From: an uncultured Prevotellaceae bacterium
GTDB taxonomy: Bacteria; Bacteroidota; Bacteroidia; Bacteroidales; Bacteroidaceae
Assembly (NCBI GenBank): GCA_937877625.1
Contig: CALFJG010000023.1
Location: 1 to 64,000 of the forward strand
Length of the DNA stretch: 64,000 nucleotides
Direction: 5' to 3'
The notes under the pieces were generated by a model. The model was given only the letters and a program-made list of their open reading frames with translations. It had not been told where the DNA came from and did no database searches. Positions 1 to 8,818 of the stretch are shown in pieces. A program made the position numbers and the translations under genes. Position 1 is the first letter of the stretch. Every line of letters starts with the position of its first letter.

Positions 1-23
1 CAACTGCGAGGGTCTTACTTTCA

Positions 24-63
24 GAGATTTGATGCGTTTGCACGGTTTAGCGGACGGCAATAG
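24..63 (+). repeat. 40-bp dispersed repeat, copy 1
   Basis: This stretch matches the reverse complement of 36423-36462 at 37 of 40 positions; it begins GAGATTTGATGCG and ends GGCAATAG. It sits inside an open frame running from base 2 to a stop at 71-73, which could be the tail of a gene beginning left of the window or just repeat sequence. The second copy lies in degenerate DNA beside a broken BRO gene, so I read this as a dispersed repeat and not a gene end. Confidence 0.6.
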
Positions 64-199
64 AACGAAATAGCACAAAAAACGTTAAAACTTGTTCGCG
101 TTTGTAAAGCGCGTTTAACAAAATGAAACACTTTGGCGGTTTTGGCTTTCATTTTTTAAGTTATTTTTACAAAACGGCGGCGAAAAGCCGCCAAAACTC

Positions 200-207
200 T
201 ACTTTTG
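200..207 (+). promoter_or_regulatory. candidate promoter -7 box for the SusC/D operon
   Basis: TACTTTTG fits the Bacteroidota -7 consensus TAnnTTTG. A short hairpin (GGCGGC, loop, GCCGCC, 176-192) lies just upstream and no good -33 TTTG is visible. Transcription from here would give a leader of about 230 nt before the SusC start at 447, including a 9-bp stem near 371-394 close to the ribosome-binding region. No other gene is supported in 74-446. Confidence 0.45.
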
Positions 208-446
208 CGCAGACGCTTCTCGGCCTGTTCCATTTTAAGGAACGATATTTTGGAGCAGCCCGGGGGCAGTCAGCGGCTCGTGCTGGGACAGTGGTTTACG
301 CCAGCGAAGAGTCAACGCCCGCTTCCTTATATATATAATATGGAGTAGCGGCGGGGTTTTGTTTTCTTAGGAAAGTAGTGCCTTTCTTAAAATAGCAAAA
401 CAAAGAGAAAAGACATTCATTTTATATTCATCAAAACCTAAGCAAC

Positions 447-3400
447 ATGAAACAGAAATTGATGCTTTTGTTGGCCACGCTCACCTTGGGCGTTGGCTTG
501 GCGACAGCTCAGACGCGGCGCGTGACAGGACTCGTAGTCACCGCCGACCACGCAGAGCCTGTTTCGGGTGCCATGGTCACCGTTCGCGGCACGAACATCA
601 CCGCATTCACGGGTTCCGATGGTACCTTTGTGCTACAGGCCGTACCCAACTCGGCACGTACGCTCACCGTGAGCGGTCTTGGCATGAAGAAGCAGGATGT
701 CGCAGTAAAAGAATTTGTGCACGTGCTGATGGAATACAGCGAGAGTGCGCTTGACGAAGCCATCGTAGTGGCTTATGGCACCACCACGCGCAACACCTTT
801 ACAGGTTCGGCCAGTGTGATGAAAGCCGATGTGATAGAAAACCGCCAAGTATCTGACGTGTCGAAAGCTTTGTCAGGTGTCGTAGCGGGTGTACAAGTAC
901 TCAGCAGCAACGGACAGCCCGGAACAAGTGCCGTGGTTCGTGTGCGCGGCATAGGCTCTATCAACGCTGGCACGTCACCGCTCTACGTGGTGGACGGCGT
1001 GCCGTTGAACACAGACCTGAGTTCTATCAACCCACAGGACATTGAGAGCCTCACCGTACTCAAAGACGCTGCCGCCTCGGCACTCTATGGCGCACGCGGC
1101 GCAAACGGCGTAATCGTTATTACCACACGCAAGGGCAAGAACGGCGATCCGCGTATCACGTTTGATGCACGATGGGGTAGCAACTCCAGACAGATAAAGA
1201 ACTATAGTGTACTCACCAGCCCCGCCGAGTATATGGAATTGCTCTATCAGGCGGGCTATAACAACGAATACTTCAACAAAGGCGGCACTATGCTTTCTGC
1301 ACACAATGCAGGACTCGCTGCCACAGAATTGACGGGATTTCCTATCTACACCGTCCCCGATGGCGAAACGCTTATCGGCTTAGATGGCAAACTCAACCCG
1401 GGAGCCACGCTCGGCTACAGCGACGGCTACCACTTCTATACGCCCGACAACTGGCAGAAAGGCACCTTCTCCAACGAACTGCGCCAGGAGTACAACCTCA
1501 GCGTGAGTGGAGCGAGTGGCGACCTCAACTACTATTTCAGCGCGGGCTACCTGGAAGACGGCGGTGTCATCTCAGGATCGGGCTTCAACCGAGTAAGCAC
1601 ACGCTTGAACTTAGACTATCAGGTACGTTCTTGGCTACGCCTGAGCAGCAATATGGCCTACACGAACTCTAAAAGTAAGTATCCAGATGGACAGGACGGT
1701 AGTTCCTCCTCAGTAAATGCTTTCTACGTAGCCAACAACATTGCTCCCGTCTATCCTATGTACGTGCGCAATGCCGACGGCACGCTGCTTTACGACCAGG
1801 GTAATGTGGTTTACGACTACGGCGTAAGTGCGAGCCAGGGTTATCAGTTTGCCACACGCAACCGCAACTGGATGTCGATGTCTAACCCTATGGGCGACCT
1901 ACTCTACACCACACGCCAATATCTTATGGACATCTTCGACGGCAAGTGGGCCGCCGAAATCACACCGCTCGAAGGCCTCACGCTCACAGCACGCATCGGC
2001 CTGAGCATTGACAACACGCGCCTCCACGACGCTTCAAGCAAACGCTACGGCCAAACGGCCAATTACGGCGGCTCGGCCACACAACGGCAATCGCGCTACT
2101 ACCAGTTGATGCAACAGTATATGGCTAACTATAAGTTCGGATTCGGCAAACACAGTTTTGACCTGCTCGCCGCCTACGAAACGAGTAAGGCTGAGACTGA
2201 AGTGGTGAGTGCATGGGGTCAAAACCTCTACCAACCTGGTGTATGGGTGGTAAGCAACGCTATTGACCAGCGCGACGGCTATGGCTCCTACAACGAATAC
2301 GCCCTGCGCAGTTACATCTTCCGCGCTAACTACGATTTGGCAAAAACTTACTTCGCCAGTTTCAGTTATCGCCGTGATGGCAGCAGCCGCTTTGCCCACA
2401 ATAACCGCTGGGGTGACTTCTGGAGTGCCAGTGCCGCTTGGGAAATCAATAAGGAGAGTTTTATGGAGAACACCTCCCGTTGGCTTGACATGTTGAAACT
2501 CAAAGCCTCGTTCGGGCAACAGGGCAACGACGACATCGGCAACTACTACGCCTACACCGACCAATACTATATGCAGGGTGCTAACGGTGTCTTTAGCGAC
2601 GGCGTGCTGTCATATAAAGGCAATCCTGACCTCACGTGGGAAAAGAGCAACTCGTTCAACATCGGCATAGACTTCAGTATCTTCAAGAGTTTCTTGGTGG
2701 GATCTGTGGAGTTCTTCAGCCGGCAAACCGAGGATATGCTTTACAATAAACCCGTAAGCAACATCAACGGCTACTCCTCTATCCCGATGAACATCGGCTC
2801 AATGCGCAACAGCGGCCTGGAACTGGACTTCAACTTCAACTTCATCGACACCGAGGACTTCCGCTGGACGGCCAATATGAACGCTACGTTCCTTAAGAAC
2901 AAAGTCATCAAGTTGGCCTCCGAACTTCAAGGTGAACTCATCAGCGGGAGTCGTATTTTCCGCGAGGGCGAATCGATGTATCAACTCTATCTCGTGAAAT
3001 ACGCCGGTGTTGACCGCACAAATGGTCTGGCACTCTATTGGATGAAGAAAGAAAACGGCGAAGAAGTAGCCACCCATGACTGGTCTGCTGCCTACAGCAC
3101 CAACCGCCAAAGCACGGGTGACTTGCTCGCCGACGTTTACGGAGGCCTGTCTATGTCGGTCTATTTCAAAGGATTTGACTTCAGCATCTCCACGGCTTAT
3201 CAACTCGGCGGCAAAATTTACGACCAGGGCTACCAAAACCTGATGCACGCCGGCAGCGTCGACAACATAGGACACAACTGGCACACCGATATACGCAACG
3301 CGTGGACACCGACCAACATCAACACCAACGTGCCACGCCTGGATCTCGGTGACGAAAATAACTATCAGAACAGAACAAGCGACCGCTGGCTCGTTAGTTC

Positions 3401-3623
3401 CAACTATTTTGCCATCAACAACATCACCATTGGCTACACCTTCCCCACCACACTCACCAAGCGCATACGCATCAACACGTTGCGACTCTATTTCACAGCG
3501 GAAAACGTTGCACTTTGGTCGGCACGCAAAGGTCTTGACCCACGTATGAGTTTCACCGCTGCCGATATGACTACGTATAGCCCCTTGCGCTCTATCTCTG
3601 GCGGCATCAAGGTGACGTTCTAA
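447..3623 (+). CDS. SusC/RagA-family TonB-dependent outer-membrane receptor
   Basis: Energy-coupled outer-membrane receptor that imports a glycan or peptide captured by its SusD partner. The 1058-residue protein has a signal peptide (about 1-22, ending TAQ), a carboxypeptidase-regulatory-like domain (about 24-95), then the plug with the SusC hallmarks VRVRGIGSI, PLYVVDGVP and DIESLTVLKDAAASALYG, ending in ANGVIVITTRKGK; the rest is beta-barrel. Length is normal for the family. The SusD-like gene starts 51 bases downstream, so they form one operon. No glycoside hydrolase, sensor or ECF sigma/anti-sigma gene is in view, so the substrate cannot be inferred; a regulator may lie left of the window. 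Confidence 0.95.
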   Translation: MKQKLMLLLATLTLGVGLATAQTRRVTGLVVTADHAEPVSGAMVTVRGTNITAFTGSDGTFVLQAVPNSARTLTVSGLGMKKQDVAVKEFVHVLMEYSESALDEAIVVAYGTTTRNTFTGSASVMKADVIENRQVSDVSKALSGVVAGVQVLSSNGQPGTSAVVRVRGIGSINAGTSPLYVVDGVPLNTDLSSINPQDIESLTVLKDAAASALYGARGANGVIVITTRKGKNGDPRITFDARWGSNSRQIKNYSVLTSPAEYMELLYQAGYNNEYFNKGGTMLSAHNAGLAATELTGFPIYTVPDGETLIGLDGKLNPGATLGYSDGYHFYTPDNWQKGTFSNELRQEYNLSVSGASGDLNYYFSAGYLEDGGVISGSGFNRVSTRLNLDYQVRSWLRLSSNMAYTNSKSKYPDGQDGSSSSVNAFYVANNIAPVYPMYVRNADGTLLYDQGNVVYDYGVSASQGYQFATRNRNWMSMSNPMGDLLYTTRQYLMDIFDGKWAAEITPLEGLTLTARIGLSIDNTRLHDASSKRYGQTANYGGSATQRQSRYYQLMQQYMANYKFGFGKHSFDLLAAYETSKAETEVVSAWGQNLYQPGVWVVSNAIDQRDGYGSYNEYALRSYIFRANYDLAKTYFASFSYRRDGSSRFAHNNRWGDFWSASAAWEINKESFMENTSRWLDMLKLKASFGQQGNDDIGNYYAYTDQYYMQGANGVFSDGVLSYKGNPDLTWEKSNSFNIGIDFSIFKSFLVGSVEFFSRQTEDMLYNKPVSNINGYSSIPMNIGSMRNSGLELDFNFNFIDTEDFRWTANMNATFLKNKVIKLASELQGELISGSRIFREGESMYQLYLVKYAGVDRTNGLALYWMKKENGEEVATHDWSAAYSTNRQSTGDLLADVYGGLSMSVYFKGFDFSISTAYQLGGKIYDQGYQNLMHAGSVDNIGHNWHTDIRNAWTPTNINTNVPRLDLGDENNYQNRTSDRWLVSSNYFAINNITIGYTFPTTLTKRIRINTLRLYFTAENVALWSARKGLDPRMSFTAADMTTYSPLRSISGGIKVTF

Positions 3624-3674
3624 GCACGAACTTCTACTCTCTGTAAAAACTTTAAGTAAATACCTATTCCTACT

Positions 3675-5303
3675 ATGATACTCAAACAATATATAATAGC
3701 ACTGGCTGTCGTGGCGGTGGGTTCTCTGCTCGTAGGGTGTACCGACCTTGACACCGAGCCGCTCGGTAGCACGATTACCGAGTCGCAACGCAAAGCTGGT
3801 GCCGACGTGGTGAATTCGGGTGCCACGGCACTCTTCAACCAGTATGGAAATACTATGGGAGAAGACTACCAAAACGACTACGGCTACGCCTCTGTGATGC
3901 TCTGGCTTGATGCGCGCGGAATAGACCTCGTGGCAGCAAACTCTGGTTACAACTGGTATAGTGCCCCACTGAGGTTCTCTGATAACTTAGTTACTAGCCA
4001 GGCTACCCTTATGTTCTGGCGCACGTTCTACAACCAGATCTTCACCGCAAACGGCATTATCAAGTCAAGCCGCGAAGCGTTGGCCGACACCCCCGATGCC
4101 GATATGGTAAAATTCAACCTCGGCAACGCACTGGCTATCCGCGCCTTTGACTACTTTAACCTCGTGCAACTCTATCAGTACAATTACAAAGGACACGAAA
4201 CGTCGCCCGCTGTGCCTATCGTGACCGAAGAGAACGCCGACGACGTGGCACAAAATGGAGCCCCGCGTAGCACTGTGAGCGAGGTGTACGACCTTATCCT
4301 TGCCGACCTCACCGATGCCGAGAAACTGCTTGAGGAAACAAGCGTGGTGCGCAGCGACAAACGCGCTGTTGACGCGGCTGTAGTATATGGTTTGTTAGCC
4401 CGTGTTTACCTCACGATGTACAACGCAGCAAAGGCCGCCGAGTATGCCGAGAAAGCCATCGCCGCCACGTCCGCATCGCCTATGGCGGTTAACGAGGTGA
4501 AGAAGCCCGGCTTCAACAGTTTCGACTGCCACAACTGGATGTGGGGCATCAAAAACGAAGAGACCGACGACTTGGTACAGACCGTAATTTGCAACTTCCC
4601 CTCGTTTATGGGTAGTTTCTCCTACGGCTATGCCACGGCAGTGGGTATGTGGCGACGCATCAACGCCGCACTCTACGAGAGCATAGAGCCTACCGATGTA
4701 CGCAAGGGCTGGTTCCTTGACGAGAACGGTATCTCGGCCAACCTGCTTGAGGTGGATGCACAAAACGGCTACTATGACGAGGAGAGCGAAACTTTAATTC
4801 CAGGCGGATATATGGAATATGTCTATGGTGCCGACCCCTACACGCAAGTGAAATACGGCCCCTACAAAGACGAGGTGGGTACGAGCGTCAACGCGAGCGA
4901 CGTACCCCTGATGCGCGTAGAGGAGATGTACCTTATTCTGGCCGAGGCGCAAGCCCTGCAAGGCAGTATTGCCGAGGCTGCTCAAACGCTTGAGGATTTC
5001 GTTGCCACCTACCGCAACCCCGACTATTCCGTGAGTGCCTCAACGCAGGAAGAACTCATCGACGAGATATGGCGTCAACGACGCATAGAACTCTGGGGCG
5101 AGGGAATAAGTTACTTTGATATCCTGCGCCTCGGCAAACCCATTGACCGACGCGGCGGAGGCTTCGGAGTACAGACCTTCCTTATCATGCCCGACGACCC
5201 CATACTCATCTATCCTATTCCCAACGCCGAGATACAGGCTAACCCTATGATTAGCGAAGAAGACAATAACACAATAGGCAATCAGCCCCAGTCTGTGGAA
5301 TAA
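3675..5303 (+). CDS. SusD/RagB-family nutrient-binding lipoprotein
   Basis: Surface lipoprotein that caps the SusC channel and binds substrate. It has a lipoprotein signal with the acylated cysteine at residue 22 (LLVGC) and a 542-residue body with SusD features: an N-terminal SusD-like segment, TPR-like helices (TVSEVYDLILADLTDAEKLL) and the C-terminal RagB region with RRIELWGEG and YFDILRLGKP. It follows the SusC gene by 51 bases and is co-transcribed with it. The next gene is 134 bases away, separated by a hairpin. Confidence 0.94.
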   Translation: MILKQYIIALAVVAVGSLLVGCTDLDTEPLGSTITESQRKAGADVVNSGATALFNQYGNTMGEDYQNDYGYASVMLWLDARGIDLVAANSGYNWYSAPLRFSDNLVTSQATLMFWRTFYNQIFTANGIIKSSREALADTPDADMVKFNLGNALAIRAFDYFNLVQLYQYNYKGHETSPAVPIVTEENADDVAQNGAPRSTVSEVYDLILADLTDAEKLLEETSVVRSDKRAVDAAVVYGLLARVYLTMYNAAKAAEYAEKAIAATSASPMAVNEVKKPGFNSFDCHNWMWGIKNEETDDLVQTVICNFPSFMGSFSYGYATAVGMWRRINAALYESIEPTDVRKGWFLDENGISANLLEVDAQNGYYDEESETLIPGGYMEYVYGADPYTQVKYGPYKDEVGTSVNASDVPLMRVEEMYLILAEAQALQGSIAEAAQTLEDFVATYRNPDYSVSASTQEELIDEIWRQRRIELWGEGISYFDILRLGKPIDRRGGGFGVQTFLIMPDDPILIYPIPNAEIQANPMISEEDNNTIGNQPQSVE

Positions 5304-5327
5304 ATAGAGGCTTGAAGATTTTCTAAA

Positions 5328-5392
5328 GGGAGAGAGCGGAGCATCCAGAAACTCAGGAAATGCCCTAAATATCCAGGCCTCCGCGTTCTCCC
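5328..5392 (+). other. intercistronic hairpin between SusD and the lipoprotein
   Basis: GGGAGAGAGCGGAG (5328-5341) pairs with CTCCGCGTTCTCCC (5379-5392), 12 of 14 positions, around a 37-base loop. No T-run follows, so it is more likely an mRNA-stability or attenuation element that sets expression of the downstream lipoprotein below that of SusC/D than a full terminator. Confidence 0.55.
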
Positions 5393-5437
5393 AAAAGAAA
5401 TCCCACCATCATTCACCGTTTAATCCTCAAGAAAACT

Positions 5438-6355
5438 ATGAAATGCTATAAATCATTCTTACTTTTACTACTGTTATCGGTAGGACTCACAGCCTGCTCC
5501 GACGACGGCTACTGGACAGAATATAAGCCTGGCATCAACAACGAATACGGCACTGAGATATCCTTAATGCAAGACGAGATAAGCGTTGTTGTCCCCGCCG
5601 ACCAAACAGTGTTTCCTGTGCAACTGAGGCGTTCCAACGCCGATGCGCGATTGGAAATTCCCGTTGACATATACTATTACTCGGAAACATTTGACCCCGA
5701 AGATATTGACTCCTCGCGCGTTTTCGTTATTGTTGACGATGAAGCTCTTACCGTTGACGAACAAATCATCTTTGAAGAAGGCTACGCCGACGGCTACTTG
5801 AAGATAAACCTCAGCGATGACATGGAGATAGGCTCTGAATACAATGTGGAAATAAATATTCCGAAAACACTCGTGTCAGCCAGCAATTTACCACTCAATG
5901 ATGATGATGTTAAGTGCATAGTCTGCGAAGTCTGCATCGTAAAAGACTACACTTGGGAAGCCGCAGGCTCCTGCCTCTGGACATCCGACCTGCTTGAAGC
6001 CACCGGACGTGTAGAGATACAAAAAGCCAAAGAAGCAAATGGCCTCTATCGCGCCATGAGCCCTTGGGCAGCACTCGACCCAGAGGAAGTATCTGGCTCC
6101 TATCCCTTTGAGTTCTACTTAGACGAAGACTTCAACGCCTCCACCATACCACACGTATGGAACGACTTCGGTCTTACTTACAGCAACTCCTACGGTAATT
6201 TAGCACTTTTGTACCATCCCGCCTACGGAGCCAACTTCTACAACGAAGGCCCTGAGTTCCACATCGAAGGCGCATACGGCCTAACCGAAGGATATATATA
6301 CGATGTCGGTGCCCACGAATCGTTTGTCTGGGACGACGGATATCCGGGCGAATAA
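5438..6355 (+). CDS. surface lipoprotein in SusE/F position
   Basis: Third gene of the uptake operon. The 305-residue protein has a lipoprotein signal with cysteine at residue 20 (LTAC) followed by SDDG, which resembles the Bacteroidota lipoprotein export signal and suggests surface display. Residues about 40-140 (QDEISVVVPADQTVFPVQL, ..., YNVEINI) look like a Calx-beta/DUF1735-type Ig-like fold; the C-terminal half is rich in aromatic and acidic residues and I do not recognise it. By position it probably is an auxiliary substrate-binding protein, like SusE/F or DUF4843 proteins; this is inference from context. Confidence 0.8.
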   Translation: MKCYKSFLLLLLLSVGLTACSDDGYWTEYKPGINNEYGTEISLMQDEISVVVPADQTVFPVQLRRSNADARLEIPVDIYYYSETFDPEDIDSSRVFVIVDDEALTVDEQIIFEEGYADGYLKINLSDDMEIGSEYNVEINIPKTLVSASNLPLNDDDVKCIVCEVCIVKDYTWEAAGSCLWTSDLLEATGRVEIQKAKEANGLYRAMSPWAALDPEEVSGSYPFEFYLDEDFNASTIPHVWNDFGLTYSNSYGNLALLYHPAYGANFYNEGPEFHIEGAYGLTEGYIYDVGAHESFVWDDGYPGE

Positions 6356-6381
6356 CCCACTAAAAACAAACCTTACACTAT

Positions 6382-6423
6382 AAAAAAGGTCGGATTGATT
6401 TCAAAATCAGTCCGACCTTTTTT
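6382..6423 (+). terminator. bidirectional intrinsic terminator built on the 21-bp repeat unit
   Basis: AAAAAAGGTCGGA and TCCGACCTTTTTT form perfect 13-base arms around a core TTGATTTCAAAATCAG, itself a near-palindrome. A-run and T-run on both sides allow termination in both directions: of the SusCD operon from the left and the ATPase gene from the right. The stem is two copies of the 21-bp unit that forms the large arrays at 12.2, 27.6 and 51.6 kb. Confidence 0.85.
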
Positions 6424-6540
6424 GTCCGTGTCCCGTTCTTTCCCAGACAATAACGCACCTCGGCGGGAAGCACTCCACAAGGGTGCTTCCCGCCGAGCAT
6501 AGGAGCAAGACTACCGCGAGCCTTACTGTACGCGGGGGGG
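6411..6540. repeat. 125-130 bp 3'-flanking repeat, copy 1
   Basis: Ends one base before the stop codon of the minus-strand ATPase gene and is about 85-90% identical to 8059-8183, which ends three bases before the stop codon of the rubrerythrin gene. It contains a 15-base perfect stem (6459-6473 with 6483-6497) around a 9-base loop, and on the minus strand a smaller CCGCG/CGCGG stem. The loop is TCCACAAGG here, whereas copy 2 carries the reverse complement with one change. Confidence 0.85.
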
Positions 6541-7869
6541 TTATGTTTTTTCAATATCAATGTCTCCCAAGAGAAAAGGGATTACCCCAACATAAGTTAT
6601 GCCATCATCATCTGTCCAAGGCTTACGGTTGCCATCAAGCAAAACAATTTTACGGAAAGAATCTCCGGTATTCTTCATTGAAAAAGTCTCTTGCTCCTTC
6701 TTTTCAGGGGTATCTACATTCAGAGCAGACTGGATATAGATTTTTTGCCGCGTAGTATTTATCACAAAGTCTATTTCATACTGCGAGGCTACTCTTTTCC
6801 CATCAACCAACTTTCTGACTTCAACAACTCCCACGTCCACACTATAACCCAAGCGAAGCAATTCTATGAATATCAAGTTTTCCATCAGATGCGACCTTTC
6901 CTGCTGTCTGAAATTCAGTTTGGCATTTCTAAGTCCCAAGTCCATCGCATAGTATTTCTTTATACTGTCAAAATAGTGCTTGCCCTTAATGTCATACCTG
7001 CTTGCAGAGACGAATAAGAAAGCATCTTCCAGAAAGTCCAGATAGTTCTTGACGGTATGGTTGGAAGTGTTCTTTCCCATAAGCGAACTTGCAGTATTAG
7101 CAAGTTTAGTAGGATTGGTCAAGGAACCGACAGCGGAAGACAGCGCATTCACCAAAGCGTCAAGCACAATGTCGTCTTTGAGATTATAACGCTCCACGAT
7201 GTCTTTCAAATAGACATTATTGAAAAGGCCTATGAGGTATTTCCGCTTTTCCGCTTCATTCTTCTCCAAGACTGCCAGCGGCATCCCACCATATTCAAGA
7301 TATTCTTCAAAAGCATCCGTCTTGTCCATATTTCCCATAGCGTAAAACTCCCTGAATGAAAGCGGAAAGACTTTCACTTCCGACCCACGGTCGCGGAAGT
7401 TGGTAACGATGTCCTTCGAGAGCATCTTGGAGTTTGAACCAGTCACATAGATGTCCAGATTGTCCTGCATCCGCAAATCATTTAGGACATCATAAAAAGT
7501 CGTATAAAGCAGTTCCCTGTCTTCTTCCGGCACAGAACGTTCATCCAAATCGGTATTCTTGACTTTATACGACAACTGGATTTCGTCTATAAAGACGTAA
7601 TACCTCTGACGACGTTCGTTCGTCTTTTCTTTGACATAAGCAGAAAGCACACGTGGATTGCGATAAGAAGAATGTTCATCCTTATCCAATGCTATTTCTA
7701 TGATATTATCCTCAGAGACACCCTCTTTCAAAAGATAATTCTTATACAAAGTAGAAAGCAAGAAAGATTTACCACACCGCCTTATGCCAGTTATGATTTT
7801 TACCTTACCGTTCCACTGTTTACCGATGAGTTCTTCAAGTAGTTGTTTACGTTCTATGATAGCAACCAT
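6541..7869 (-). CDS. AAA ATPase with DUF4143 domain
   Basis: Member of the AAA_14/DUF4143 ATP-binding family found in many near-identical copies in Bacteroidales; cellular role unknown, some have been proposed to be mobile or antitoxin-like. The 442-residue protein has a Walker A motif GIRRCGKS (residues 28-35), Walker B-like YVFIDEIQ (about 90-97) and sensor-like YVTGSNS; the C-terminal half has the DUF4143 nuclease-like features (ENLIFIELLRLGY, ..., YEIDFVI). It stands alone between two copies of a 125-130 bp repeat. A -7 box (CAAAGATA on the plus strand, 7922-7929) lies 53 bases upstream of the start. Confidence 0.9.
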   Translation of the reverse strand: MVAIIERKQLLEELIGKQWNGKVKIITGIRRCGKSFLLSTLYKNYLLKEGVSEDNIIEIALDKDEHSSYRNPRVLSAYVKEKTNERRQRYYVFIDEIQLSYKVKNTDLDERSVPEEDRELLYTTFYDVLNDLRMQDNLDIYVTGSNSKMLSKDIVTNFRDRGSEVKVFPLSFREFYAMGNMDKTDAFEEYLEYGGMPLAVLEKNEAEKRKYLIGLFNNVYLKDIVERYNLKDDIVLDALVNALSSAVGSLTNPTKLANTASSLMGKNTSNHTVKNYLDFLEDAFLFVSASRYDIKGKHYFDSIKKYYAMDLGLRNAKLNFRQQERSHLMENLIFIELLRLGYSVDVGVVEVRKLVDGKRVASQYEIDFVINTTRQKIYIQSALNVDTPEKKEQETFSMKNTGDSFRKIVLLDGNRKPWTDDDGITYVGVIPFLLGDIDIEKT

Positions 7870-7921
7870 ACAATTTGTTTTACTTCCATTTTAGTAGCCA
7901 AACGCCACCGTTTTGGAAGTG

Positions 7922-7929
7922 CAAAGATA
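7922..7929 (-). promoter_or_regulatory. -7 box for the ATPase gene
   Basis: Reads TATCTTTG on the minus strand, matching TAnnTTTG, with a TTTG about 15 bases further upstream. A leader of roughly 45 bases to the ATG at 7869 results. Confidence 0.55.
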
Positions 7930-8058
7930 TATCGTTTGTTTATACAAAAGAAGAAAATGAGCCTCAATTGTCGAGTTTAGTTAGAAATCGCTCGTAGTCG
8001 GCAGTGCTGTACTTTGCTGGGGGAGTGTTCACAACCGATGTAGAGTGTATCGAAAGCG

Positions 8059-8183
8059 TCCGACCTTTTTTTGGCAGTGTTTCTTTCCCAGACAATAACA
8101 CACCTCGGCGGGAAGCACGCTTGTGGAGTGCTTCCCGCCGAGCATAGGAGCAAGACTACCGCGGGCCTTGCTGTACGCGGGGG
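8059..8183. repeat. 125-130 bp 3'-flanking repeat, copy 2
   Basis: Second copy of the element at 6411-6540. The 15-base stem (8104-8118 with 8128-8142) is identical in sequence to that of copy 1, but its 9-base loop GCTTGTGGA is the reverse complement of copy 1's loop with one mismatch. The copy starts with the same TCCGACC plus T-run derived from the 21-bp unit. It lies directly 3' of the rubrerythrin gene. Confidence 0.85.
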
Positions 8184-8186
8184 TAT

Positions 8187-8735
8187 TTACTTCTTGAAAT
8201 AACGGTTGTAAAGACCTTGGAAGCCTTGTCCGTGGCGTGCCTCGTCGCGTGCCATTTCGTGAACGGTGTCGTGAATGGCATCGAGGTTGAGAGCCTTAGC
8301 ACGCTTGGCGATACGCGTCTTGTCTTCGCAAGCACCGGCCTCAGCAGCCATACGCTTTTCAAGATTTGTCTTGGTATCCCACACCACATCACCGAGCAGC
8401 TCGGCAAACTTAGCGGCGTGCTCAGCCTCTTCCCAGGCGTAGCGCTTAAACGCCTCAGCCACTTCGGGATAGCCCTCGCGGTCGGCCTGACGGCTCATAG
8501 CGAGATACATACCCACCTCGCCGCACTCGCCAAGGAAATGGTTGTTGAGGTCGCTTATCATTTCGTCGTCGCAGCCCTTAGCCACGCCTACGACGTGCTC
8601 GGAGACGAATTGCAGAGAGTCGGTCTCCATTTCCTTAAACTTGCTGGCGGGGACACCGCAGATAGGACATTTTTCAGGAGCTTCTGGTCCTTCGTGTACG
8701 TAGCCGCACACGGTGCAAATAAATTTCTTGTTCAT
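8187..8735 (-). CDS. reverse rubrerythrin (NADH peroxidase-type)
   Basis: Non-heme diiron peroxidase that detoxifies H2O2 in the cytosol of anaerobes. The rubredoxin domain is at the N-terminus (Cys7, Cys10, Cys23, Cys26: CTVCGY and CPICG), the order that defines reverse rubrerythrins, followed by a ferritin-like four-helix domain with ligand motifs EVGMYL, WEEAEHA and DEARHG. The 182-residue length is typical. It is a single gene with an 83-base gap to the upstream neighbour; the 3' end abuts a dispersed repeat. Confidence 0.93.
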   Translation of the reverse strand: MNKKFICTVCGYVHEGPEAPEKCPICGVPASKFKEMETDSLQFVSEHVVGVAKGCDDEMISDLNNHFLGECGEVGMYLAMSRQADREGYPEVAEAFKRYAWEEAEHAAKFAELLGDVVWDTKTNLEKRMAAEAGACEDKTRIAKRAKALNLDAIHDTVHEMARDEARHGQGFQGLYNRYFKK

Positions 8736-8818
8736 CGCGTTTGAAAGTTTGTTTAGTGAGTGATTAAACCGTAATACCGGGGTTGAAAAAGTATGCGTCA
8801 GAAAGACATGAAATCTTC

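Noticed and set aside
123..338. 71-codon frame upstream of the SusC gene
   Set aside because: Overlaps the candidate promoter and leader, has no homology I recognise and lacks a convincing ribosome-binding site.
2799..3872. 357-codon minus-strand frame
   Set aside because: Antisense to the SusC and SusD genes, spanning their junction.
6483..6497. Intrinsic terminator at the 15-bp stem of the 3' repeat
   Set aside because: The stem is strong but neither strand has a U-tract after it; listed as part of a repeat only.
8156..8407. Minus-strand 83-codon frame overlapping the rubrerythrin gene
   Set aside because: Lies in another frame of rubrerythrin and in the 3' repeat.
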